DNA from: Episyrphus balteatus
Taxonomy: Eukaryota > Arthropoda > Insecta > Diptera > Syrphidae
Assembly (NCBI RefSeq): GCF_945859705.1
Contig: NC_079137.1
Location: 77,769,150 to 77,833,149, forward strand
Reading direction: 5' to 3'
DNA length: 64,000 nt
Under the pieces are notes generated by a model that saw only the letters and a program-made list of their open reading frames with translations, ran no database searches and was not told where the DNA came from. How positions within the stretch are numbered: the first letter of the stretch is position 1; every line of letters starts with the position of its first letter. The position numbers and the translations under genes were made by a program. Positions 1 through 11,800 of this stretch are shown piece by piece.

Positions 1-693
1 AATTTATATTTTACTTCGTATTTATACCTTAGATACATTATTTATATATAATATTTTCATACTTCAATGCATTTGGAAATTATTATTAATTAAAATCCAT
101 TTTCACACATGGCCTAACCTCAAAAAAGACAAAAAGATGGAGAGTGCGTTTATATCTATTTTCTAAGAAATTTTAAATCGATAAATATATAGTATTTATG
201 AGATTCTATTCATTGTTTATGTGATAAAATTAAAAAAGTTAAACGTACACTCTTAAATTTTGTAAATAAAAATATTTTATTTTTATTATTTTCTTATAGT
301 TTTCAACTTTTTATTTTTTGTTTTCTGTTCGTTTCATTTCAGTTTTCATTTATTTACCATTTTTCATTGCATATCCATCACACAAATAAATAAATAATTG
401 AAACCAAAAAAAAAAAAAAAATAAAAAAAAAACTTTTATTGCAATCGAACAAAATTTTATTTGATGAAACTATCGGTTCTACTATTTTTCCGTTATTTAA
501 TTTCTTATTTGCCCCCCTTTCGTGTGCTGCTGTTGGGACTTTTAGCCGGTGAGTAGGGTTTTGGTTTTATGCTTTTGTTTTTTTTTTTTTTTTCGATGTT
601 TTATTTTAATGTCAAACTTTGGGGTTTTTTTTATAAACTTTTACAAATTTTTTTTTAATTTTTATTAAATATTTAATTTGATTATATTCACAG
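1..693 (+). other. Upstream intron of the channel gene
   Basis: AT-rich sequence with A- and T-homopolymers preceding the 694 acceptor. A short open frame at 464-548 followed by gtgagt is discussed among the rejected items. I see no other gene here. Confidence 0.5.
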
Positions 694-3600
694 GGTGAGA
701 AAAAACGCGAAACTGGTGGTCCAAATGAAATAGTTGCATGCACCAACTGTGGTGGAGGCAGCAGTCCGTGTACACATTCAGCCAACAATGGATGTGCAAC
801 AGAGGTGAATATGGTGAAGAAATATTAATAATTTATTCTTGTTATGTGTATGTTGTTCCATTTTTTTTTTTATTATTACAAAAAAAATTTAAATATAAAA
901 ATTGTTCTATGAAAGGATTTACGCCACTTTTGGTAAGGGTAAACAGACGCGTTGGAAGAATATTAAACTCGGAAATAAATATTTTACTGGAGGTTTTTCA
1001 GTAGGTATTGCGAAAACACTGGGACTGATTTTCAAAGAAGTTGACCAAAAACCAAAAAACATTTGTTTTGTTATTTACAAATAGAAAATATAGTAGTCTT
1101 TGTAGTTGATGGAATTCGAGAACTAAAAAAAAAACCTATTAACTGAAACCTTTATTTATACAATATATATTTGCTAAGTAACTCTACTTCTACTTAAAGT
1201 TTCAACGTTTGAAGAAAAGAAAATAATTGTACCTTTTTTTACTCGCTACTTAACACAGAAAAAACACAAATAATGTTCAATATTACACAGAACAATGTAG
1301 TTTAAACTTATAGTTCACACTCTGTTTGAAGAGAAGCATGGACGTTCTCCCAAAAAATACAAAAATCGGTATCATTTGAACTTTGACATTTCAAATGGAG
1401 CAATAAAGTTGCGGGGAAACTACTTTTTTTAGTCTGAAATAATTTCAATATAAACTTAGTTAGTTTAAGTCGAGGCAAAAAGTTCAAAAGCGATGACATC
1501 CGCGATAACGCGATTAATTTAGGGACTTGCACATCGGGCTTTGTGGTGAATAAACTCGCTTTAGGCCATGGGGCACTTAATTGGAATTAAAATTAGATTA
1601 GATTTTAAAAGATATTTGGTATATATATGGATATATGGCCTAAGCCGCATAATTTCTAAATTTCAATATTTGTTATTTTTTTGTAATAAACAAGTAAAAT
1701 AACTGTATTTTATAAAAACAAAGAAAAATGAGGCCTAGCGCTAGCTGCTATTTTCATGGCTGGTAATACAGGCTCAAAATTTCCGTTACCGACAGCTTGA
1801 GGTTAAACTTACTTGTTAGACATCTGGTGACACATGTAAGGTGTTTATTTGTATACAAGAAAATAATATTTTGTTGGTGCATTCTTTACCGTTACTTATT
1901 TTCGGTTATCTTGTAAACGTGTTGCACCCGCGATAGCTTCGAATTTAAATTCCTCTTTGTATTTTTGTCATTGTATTTTTTTTTTCTTATTTATTTTTTA
2001 TGTTTTAAGATTCTATTGATTTAATACCATTCGATGTAAGTAATAAATTAAAAGTGTTTGAAAATAAACAGTCTTTTATGTTTTTGTACTTAGATTAAAA
2101 AAGGTGTTGCACCCGCGGTAATGGAATTGCCATTAAGCTAATATTTATCATTTTTGACTGAAATTCAGCTAATATTTGCCACTTTCAATTTTTGACCAAA
2201 ATTTGGATGAGATTTAACTGTTCCAATTGAGGATTAGTGAAGAACCGCGATGGTCAAAATTGGTAGATACTAAACGTCAATTAGTGGCAAATGAAAACCA
2301 AATGGATTGCCCATTCAAGAATGGGCACGCGTGTTTTATATGTAAAAGCAATCATTTTTACTAGTGTTTTTTAAGAAACCAAAGGATATAAATAAAGATC
2401 TAAAAAAAAAAACAGAGAATCTATACCCTACCTCAAATTCACTTCTAATTTTTGTCCCACCCGTGACAATACAAAAACAATCAATCAAGTTGGCATTTTA
2501 ATTCTTTTTTTAGTTGGAATTATCAAAGTCTTTGTAAATTTTGTACAATACTTTGAGTAAAATTTGAAAGGGAAACAATTAATTCAGTGATGTGCATGTA
2601 TCCGTGACGATGGAGAATATATTTCAAAGCATCCATTTTTTCATTTTTTAAAGCACCTTCATTTTAACCACTCTTTGAGTACTTAAAATTAAATTTTTTA
2701 TGAAAAATTTAAGGAAAGCAAATGACAAAAACATTAAATTTATCTAAGCTTATACTATACATGCACGATGAAAAAGATTGATTTCCCTGATTTTTTCACA
2801 ATACAAGGGTTATAATAAAAAGAAACAACTTAGTCTTTATTTACTTATTTATAAATAGCACTAAAATTTTATGATTTAACATCACTTATGCTGTTCTAAG
2901 AAAATTCTAGAGAATTTAACGAACAAGCTCTGGAGTATGGCGACTTCAACATTGTAATAAAAGGTTTTAGGAGCATTAAAGAACAAATATTCTTATTTAT
3001 AAAAAAAAAAAACAAGACTTTCCTTTTTTTTGTAAGAACGAAAGATATATTTTCTTGGGAACGAAATCTTAACAAAAATAGTAAGCATAGTAAAATGATG
3101 AGAAAAGTAATTTTTACAGAACTTCTCATCGATAAAATTGGCTCTTTAAGAAGGAAACTTAAATTATAAAAAAACTTAACGAAGGGTATTTTTTCCTCGT
3201 ACAAATAAAAATTGTGTACGGCTTTGAATAAAAATAATAAGTAACAACTTAATCAAATTAAACCTTTTTTTTGCCTTTCGTTAAGTTTTTTTTATGATTT
3301 AAGCTCTCCTTAAAAATCCAGTTTAAAATTTTTCAGTGACAAGTTTGTAAAAATTACTTTTTTCATCATTTTGCTGTATGAACTATTTTCGTTAAGTTTT
3401 CGTCCAATTTTGTAATAATCATTCTTATGTGATTTATCCTCTTTTCTGGTATTTATTTTCACTGCAACAAAGCGTATTTTTTTCTATAGATTGAAGAATT
3501 GTTTAGGTAGTATTAAAGGCGAGTGTTGAACATTACTTCGATGGATTTGTTTGTTTGAAAACCATCAGAACCAAACATTTCATCCTATCGCTTTTAGGTC

Positions 3601-6600
3601 AATCGGCAGAGAGAAAAATAAGGTATTGATATTGAAAAACGACTATTTGTGTTAAAAACTGTGTACTTTATAGTCAAAATGAGGTTAAAACTTTGTAGGA
3701 CCTCAATTTGACAGGATTTTGAAGCGTTATTCATCACTCAAGGCACTTTGAAGCCAATTTGAAACTATTTCTTTCCCACTCTTTGTTGGTTGTATAAACA
3801 TAAAACAACACTACCATAAAATGTACGCAGTCCTTCTTACCTCCTCCATTGCAGAAAGCAATAAGGACCTTTTCTTCGTCATCATAGAGAACCAGAGCCT
3901 ATGTTGGCTGTAAAAAAACTGGTGCTAGGTTACGAAAGAAAGGAAGAAAAAAAAAAATCACGGATGCTCATGCTAGTACACGACGAACGCCAACGAAACA
4001 AAAAACGGAAACCACAAACACACGTTTGACGCTTTATTAGAATCCAAAAACATGACGAACAAAAAAAAAAAAGTACAAAAAAAGAAAGAAAAAAAAAGTT
4101 TTCCTTTCGTTAACGTGTGTGTACACAACTTTTATAGGTATCGCGTAGAGAGATATGCTAATTTGATACCTTGTGTATTGCTTGTATAAGAGAGGACGCA
4201 CATTGAAACTTACTCATTCACTCATTATTATGCTGGAGCTGGCTGGAGCTGGCTGGAGTGATAACGGGTGGGATGGTGGGGATATTTAAAGGCAGCTACA
4301 AGGAGTGTGTATCCTTGTACAATTACGAGTATATGGGCGGACACGAAGGCACGAAGAGGACCAGGACACGACACCAAATTCACTGGTGCATGCGAACGTG
4401 TAATGCGATCACATTATTTTTTACGGTGTAAAACTGTGGTTTAATTTTATTCCATCCAGAGTATGAGTACAGTACGAGAGTATATAAATGTATTTTTTTT
4501 TGGTCCTTGTACTGGGTTTTTTTTTGGTTTGGGATATTACAGGCGGGAGAGATAGGCGATATAAGAAAGGAGGTTAAAGGTGATTTTAAAAAACTGTATT
4601 TATTTTGACGGTCGGTTAACTCTATTAAATGTTGGATAAACGACGATAATACAAGCACGGTGTTTCTTTTTTAAGTTCGTGGTTCTGTTTGAATGTGTTG
4701 TGTACATATAAAGGATATGTACGGAGTAGGTACTTGTGAGTTGTGCGAGTGTACGTAGATAGTGTTGTTTAATAAAAATCATTGATGGATAAAGGTGGAA
4801 ATTTAATAGGATTTACTCTTTTTTTCTGGCAGTGAATCGAGTTATTGAGTGGTTGTAGTTGGTTTAATGGCAATTATAACTCACTTTTTTTTTAAATAAA
4901 AAAAAAAAACAAAAGGGTTGAAGTAGGTAAACTTGACTGTTTTATGAACAACGATGAATAATTAAAATAAATTCAATTGCGTTGTAATTATAACCAAGGT
5001 CCAAATTCTTTGCAATTTTTTATAACACTTAAAAAAGAATTTAAAACAATAAAATATTTGAAATATAAATAATTAATTATGGAAAAGTTTAAAGGGCAAA
5101 GAAAACATATCATAACTTTACTCCGAAAGTGTTCTGAGTATTTCCTCAAAACCAGATAAAATGATAACTTTTTTAAGAATATATTATAATAAAAGGTGTG
5201 TTTATATAAAAAAAAAATATTATTATCTATTTAATTAATACATGTTGTTCGCTTCATTCAAACAAAAATCCAAAAATACGTGTCACGCCCTTTACAATTA
5301 TTGACTTTTAACAACTTAACACTTTTAAACGAATGTATTTTAAAATTATAAAGAGTACAAAGTACAATGATTACTTGCTTGTCACACCCATAAAATTTCT
5401 TTTTTAGAACAAATGGGTTTTTAAATTATTACGAGTTTTGCTTCTTCTTATGAAAAGAAATAACGAATTCGTTTATTCTTTAAAAATAAAGCGTTGTCAC
5501 ACCCGTAACAAAACTACAAAATGATGAACGTTTTTCAGTAATTTCGGGTCGTCCAAGTGAAATTCTATTAAAATTGAGAAGTATCTATTTCTATGGTGTG
5601 CAAAATTTTGAGTACACGTGTCACACCCGTAACAATAAAATATACTAGTCTTAGTTTTGAAAATGGTGATAGCTAAGACCCACAAAATCAAAGTAAATAA
5701 CGAATTCGTTTTTACTTTGCAAATAAGGCGTTGTCACACCAGTAACACAACTACAAAATGAAAAAAGTTTTAAAATAATTTTGGGTCGTCCAAATAAAAT
5801 TCTATTAAAATTGAAATTTTGAGTAAAAGTGTCGCACCCGTAACAATAAAATATAATTGTTAGAACCACAAAATCAATAATGTAACGCAATGATGTTACG
5901 CATATTTACTTTATTTAAAATGTTAACCACGGCAACCACGATTCAAACAAATCGACATTTTTGTTTTTGGGCTAAAGGGTGTTTTTTTGTTAGATAATAT
6001 CGTCAGGTAATTGCTAAAAATCATTTACAAAAATGGTAGCAAATTCTAATCCGATAAATATCTGGTCAATATAATTACTTCATAAAAAAAAAATGTTCCG
6101 AAGGTCCTAATCGAAAAAAAAATTATTAGGGAATAAGTGTTTTTTCTTTTTTCACCTACGCCGAATTTAATCCTTACACCCTTATTTTTAAAGAGTTTTC
6201 AGTAGTGACTTTGAAGAGACTGCGGAGGAACCGTTTCATTCAAAGACTTTGTGAATACATCGTCACCTGTTTAGACAAAAGAACAAGGATTTCCTCTAAA
6301 ACCTATTCTCCTCTTTTCTTCCAAACAAACACTTATTCCACAAAAAAAAAACTTAAATCTCTGAAAATCTGTGTACCTTTAGATACCTCAGTTTTGAATT
6401 CAAATTTATAAGGCTTAGTTAGATTCAAAGTTAAATTAATTACGGTTACGGTTAGACACAACGAAGAAACGGTAGCAAGGTGTGTATAAGTAATTTGATT
6501 TGGGTCTCTGTGTGTGCATGAGGCTTTTAAAAAAGTTTTCCATCAATTATAAAGTTATAAGAAAATATAGAGACCAAAATGTCCTTGTCATCTAAAGATA

Positions 6601-8887
6601 GACGAAGACTCTATCTTTATCTATGCAAAACTTAGTTATGGTATCAAAACTAAATGTTGTAGAAAGTTAACTTTAGATATGATAATATGAAACGATGAAA
6701 AAGGGGAAATTAGATAATTTCCATTATGTATGATATTATGATAATGAGTCAAAACTGTTGTTAAATGAAAATGAACAATTTTAAAAATTCATAAGAAATG
6801 TAATAAATTTTAATAAAGGTCTGTGAAAGTTGTTATCTAGACATAGTTAAGGTTGGATTTGATGGTAGGGAAAGAAGAACTTTATATTAAATATAGAGAT
6901 GTCCTCGTTTAATACTGGTTGTATAATTTCAATCATGAATTTGATACAAGGGAGCTTTTAAATTTTTACAACCATGTCAAAGGATAGAAACCATATCTAG
7001 ATGATATTAAATTTCTGTTGACATGCAAATACCCCACATAGACAGTTAGAAAGAGGTTATATTTTATTATCAAATGTTTTTCAAAGTTTTTTATGACAAG
7101 AAAATACATGGAATTCGGAAGTAAAAGTTTGTATTATGTATGTAGGAACATAACTATCAATAAATTAACTGGTTAACTCATGTTCGTACAGTCAACTTTA
7201 GTTTTACTGATTTTTGTTTATATATGTAAAGCTGGAAATTTCATTCATTATTTTTAATATGAATTTTGTTTTTTAAAGTACAAAAACAAAATCTCTTGAA
7301 TTTTTCTTGATTATGATAGTTTTTAAATCTATCAGAAAAGAAACTTTGTTATGTGCGTTTTTTTTTTAAATAAATTTGCAATTTTGTAGGCTTAGTTCCA
7401 TCAATTAAAAATGAAGAGCTTTTATTGCAAACTTGGATGGAAAACTGGAGGTCATTGAAATTTAATAATGTTGCTGTAAAATTTATTTAAAATAAATAGG
7501 CCTAGAAGAGTTGAGTTAGGATGTGGAATATCAAATTCAATGAAATGAATTTGAAAATGAATGAAAAGTGGCGTAATTACAAAGAAGAATGGGAAAAGCT
7601 TATACAATTTAGTGAACAAATATTTAATAAACAAAATTTCTAAGTAATTGAGATTATAAAAAAAATCGAGTTAGAGGGAAATTCATTCGACCCAGAAAAA
7701 GTTCGAATTAGAGGGAGCTGCCTTTACTTGTTAATCACATAATTTTGGAATATATATATTTTATACAATTTTTTACTGAAAACAAAAATATACTTGAGAA
7801 TTGTTGCAAGATCAAAAAAATAAAGATCAAGTTCCAAAAAAAAAAGTTCGCTGCTCAACTCTTTTGTTTTGAGTAACTAAAGATGGGCGGAGGTTTATTT
7901 TGAAATTCGGTCTTTTTTTTAAGTTTTAAGCTTCATCTTTACTTACGATAATATGTATAAGTATAGTAATGTGTAGCAAGGCAAAGCTTAGGATTTGTCA
8001 TTTGTAGAGAATGCAAAACCAGAACTGTTTGTCACAATTTTGTCGGTTTCTGTCTCTATTTTAAGCCACAGCCGAAACTACTTCATGTCCTAACACAGTT
8101 TTGGTCTTTTTTTTAACATTACAATCTTTTTAAACCAATTTTTATAAAACAGTTAGATGAGTTTTTTGAAATTTTGTTTTATTTTTGAAAATTTTTATTT
8201 ATTAAAAAAAATATTTTGAAATAAAAACCAACAATTATTTTCAAAAATAATTTTTTTTGAAATTCTTTTTTTATACAAGAAATTAAATGGCTAACTACGT
8301 TTATCGAAATCTTTTTTTCTGATAACACATCCAAAGTTAAAGTTTTCAAAGGTAATCTAATATATTTTACTTTGAACAATCAATGCGATTTAATCTTGCA
8401 GTTTATTTTTAATAAACTTGAGGAAATCGTTCGAATGGCCAACACATTGAAAATTTGTTTAAAATCTATACCATTCGAAAGTTTTTTTTTTTCGAAATAA
8501 GAGTTAATTGTGCACGGAAGAACTGTCAAGTGGTCAAATCTAAACATACTTGTAAGAACCGTTTAACATTAGAGATAATAAATTTGTATATTAAATAATT
8601 TACGAATTTTTTTCAAATAAACAAGCCAATATACAAGTAATGTTGCACGATATTTTTTTTCAAATTTAAACAAAAAATCTGTATGTTTAAAAATATTTTT
8701 AAAAAGTTTATTAATACAATATTCTTTTCCTCCATTTCAGACGTGTTTCGTACAAGTACGAAAAAAAGAACCACCACATCCAATTCGTGTGGCCAAAACG
8801 ATCGATGTCATTGCAAGGATAACATTTCCAACGGCTTATTCGATTTTCCTAATTTTTTTTTTTGTTCATTATAAAGGATTCTCCTAG
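694..8887 (+). CDS. Cys-loop ligand-gated chloride channel subunit, last two coding exons (partial)
   Basis: This is the 3' end of a pentameric Cys-loop receptor subunit in the plasma membrane, probably an anion channel. Exons are 694-804 (37 codons, after cag and before gtgaat) and 8741-8887 (48 residues plus TAG, after tttcag). Both junctions are phase 0, so they join cleanly. The first exon is a polar Cys-rich piece (ACTNCGGG..PCTH..NGC) typical of a variable M3-M4 cytoplasmic loop. The second reads VRKKEPPHP, then AKTIDVIARITFP, then a hydrophobic M4 helix ending HYKGFS. The KxIDxIxRIxFP entry into M4 is characteristic of invertebrate glutamate-, pH- and GABA-gated chloride channels. Earlier exons (ligand-binding domain, M1-M3) lie upstream of the window. 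I lean towards a pHCl-like subunit, with GluCl or Grd relatives as alternatives. The family assignment is firm; the exact subunit is not. Confidence 0.8.
4231..4259 (+). repeat. Short 10-bp tandem repeat
   Basis: About three copies of a GGCTGGAGCT-type unit in the channel-gene intron, next to GC-richer sequence than its surroundings. Confidence 0.6.
5461..5880 (+). repeat. Tandem duplication carrying TGTCACACCCGTAACA boxes
   Basis: Two adjacent copies, 5461-5697 and 5698-about 5880, both begin TAACGAATTCGTTT. Both continue through GCGTTGTCACACC, a GGGTCGTCCAA segment and AAATTCTATTAAAATTGA, and then a second GTGTC(A/G)CACCCGTAACA box followed by AATAAAATATA. A more decayed relative precedes them at about 5270-5460. 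The second copy has lost about 50 bp. The boxes are better preserved than the sequence between them. Confidence 0.8.
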
Positions 8888-11800
8888 AAGTTATTTTAAA
8901 TACTAAAACACACACTCATACATACACATGAAATACATACACACAACAACACATGCCACAAATTAAAAAAAAAAATGAAAACGCAAACAAAAAATTTAAT
9001 AAGACAAAAAACCAAAACAAATTAAATTGCTAGTTTAGAATTATTATCTTAAAAAAATAAATAAAAATAAATTGAAAAAGCAAAGTTAAATTAAAAAAAA
9101 AAAAAAAAAACATTACGCTAAAAAATAGATATAATTATAAATATAAATGAAAAAATAAATTCTAATTAAAAAACAAAACTTTTGTGATTCTTAGTAAAAA
9201 AAAATGTTAATATTTTGTTTTGTATAATTTAATTTTTGATTGTTTGTTATAGAACCAATACTTGAAAAGAAATCGTCAAAACTGTGAAATATAAATTAGT
9301 TATAAATTTAAAAAATATGAAAAAAAAACAAAAATTATATATAAAAAATTAACAGAGGGAAACACTTAAGTGATAAATTTAAATTAAATAATGCAAATTA
9401 GAAAAAATATTAAAAATACAAAATTAGAAGCAACAAGAAACAAAAAAAAAAATAAGAAATCATTTCAGTAGGATGTTTTACATATACGAAAAGGGAAATG
9501 ATTAAAAAATAATATTTTAAAACAAATTATATTGACTGCCTTTTATAAATATAATAATACAAAAACCTAACAAAATAAAAATGAAAAAATAGTAAAATTT
9601 AATTCAATCATAAAGTTTCTTGTACTATTTGCATTAAAATAATAAGAAAATAAAACTAAATAAAAACAAAAATATAGGCACATTAGATTTGGCAATTTAA
9701 TTAAAATTTTATTGCTCTGTAAAATATTTTTTAAAATTAAGAAAATAAAAAAAAAACTTTTATTATAAGACAAAAAATTAAAAAAAAAAACATGTCGACT
9801 ATTGTTGGCATTGATGTATTTGATTTTTTTGTTTTCTTTAATATTTTTTACATTTGTTTAAGAAAAACAACAAAAAATAAAAATGCTAATAAAATATTAA
9901 ATTTTATCGATAAACAACGATTTACTTTTAAGAATAAGACACACTCTACGCACTCGAACCAAAAAAAAAACCAAAGCAAACAAAAATCCTTGTAGTTTTA
10001 AAAAACCATGCAAACCAAAACGTAAGCAATTCGATTTTTATTTTATTTTAATTTATAATTAACGCCAGCTTAGATAAAAAAAAATTAAGACTTACAATTA
10101 AAAAAAAAATACACAATGATCGCAAAAAAACATAGAAAATAGTTTTAAAACTTAAAAATAACAAACAAACAAAAAAAAAACGTAAATACCAAGACAAAAA
10201 ATCTGCGTGTGAGAAAAACAATAAGTAAATTATGTTTAAACAAAAAAACACAAAACGTTATAGGGCTCACAAATACTTATTTTCTTTCCCAATATTGGTT
10301 GAAATCAAAAACAAAACAAAAAATAGCTTACACGATTTTAAGGAATGCGATAAAAAAAAAATGAAATAAAGAATGGTTGGAATTTTATTTTTAAAAAATA
10401 AATAAATTTATATAGAAAATGAGAAACTTATGCATCCAATGTGGATTGAAAATACATATCAAAATATTATTTTTTATTATTTATAAATTTTCTCTGTAAA
10501 TAAGATAAAACTTATTCAAAACAAAAAACACAAAATTTGTTTTTCCAAACTGCTCCTCTATTTTATTTTCTTAACTTTTTTTTCATTTTAAATTAAAATT
10601 AAAACAAAATAAACACATAACACACAAATTTTAAGTAGTTTTGTTCGAATGTTAAATTTGTTAAACAAAAAAAATTTTACTTAAGACCAAAAAAACGCAT
10701 AAAAAATAAATAAAAATAATTTGTTATTTAATTATTAAAATTACAAAACCAAAAAGTAAATAAATAATTTAATAAAATATGTAAGTGCTTTTTATGAAAT
10801 TAAAAGAAAACAAAAAAAAATAAAAGAACCACTAACCATTAAATTGTATGATTAAGTATTAATATTTACATTAAAAAATAAACTATTTTTCAAAAAATGA
10901 CATTGCCTTTAAAGAAGAAAACCAAAAAAATATAATTACACTATATTTAATGTTGTACAATTTTTGCAAAAAATACATAATTTGTTTTATTTGTTTTTAT
11001 TTGCGTGTTTTTTTATATAAAATTAAAACAATTTAAAAAGAAAAGCAAAATAAAAAATGTATTTTACCCAAATTATAATTGTATTTACAATATTGACAAT
11101 CGCTATAAATAACTTTACATGCAATACAAAAAAAAAAAAAAAACAGAATATTTCCACCTAAAATATGTTTGCCCGTCCATAAAAATAAAAATTAAATTTG
11201 TTTAATGCTTAAAATTTGCTCACGCACTTAAAAATTGAAGGCAATGATAAAAAATAAACACAAAACTTTTGCAAAATTATATTTAATGCTACCCAATTTA
11301 ACAAAAATAAGTAATTGTTTAATTTATTAAATATTTCCAACCAAAATACAGTTTTTTCCATTTTCTTTTTATTTGTATAGCAAAGCTCAAGAGAGTTAGG
11401 GCCAATTTTTCAATAGTCAGATAAACCTCAGATAGAGCTTATTCCTAGGAATAAAAGTTTTTTTTATATTGAAATTTATTCTTCTGATAGTCTAACTGAC
11501 GATTGAAAAATCAGGGCTTAAAATTTAAGAACTAGATATTTTTTTTTCAGTCAAAAACATAGTATTAACTTACCCGATAAAGTAATCTCAACAATAGAAA
11601 TTTTTCGACCATTAATAACTATTTGCTAGTTTTTTTATAATAGGTGGATAGTTAAATGAAACTTTTTCTGGTAGAATTTTGTTTACATGGAATACAGAAT
11701 TGGGCTTGAGATTTTGAATAAGACAGTAAATGAATTCTTTCAATGAGATTTCACAAAATTAATTTATTTTGTTCAATTCTAACTTGCAAAATATGTATTG

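Larger units (their letters stand above)
805..8740 (+). other. 7.9-kb intron of the channel gene
   Basis: The intron is bounded by gtgaat and tttcag. It is AT-rich, with no frame showing recognisable protein. It contains nine copies of a TGTCACACCCGTAACA-like box, a tandem duplication at 5461-5880 and a GGCTGGAGCT short repeat at 4231-4259. The rest shows no recognisable structure by eye. Confidence 0.6.

Noticed and set aside
464..548. ATG-started hydrophobic frame followed by gtgagt, like a signal-peptide exon
   Set aside because: Its phase-1 donor joined to the 694 exon gives an immediate stop, and it would lie in the middle of the channel gene.
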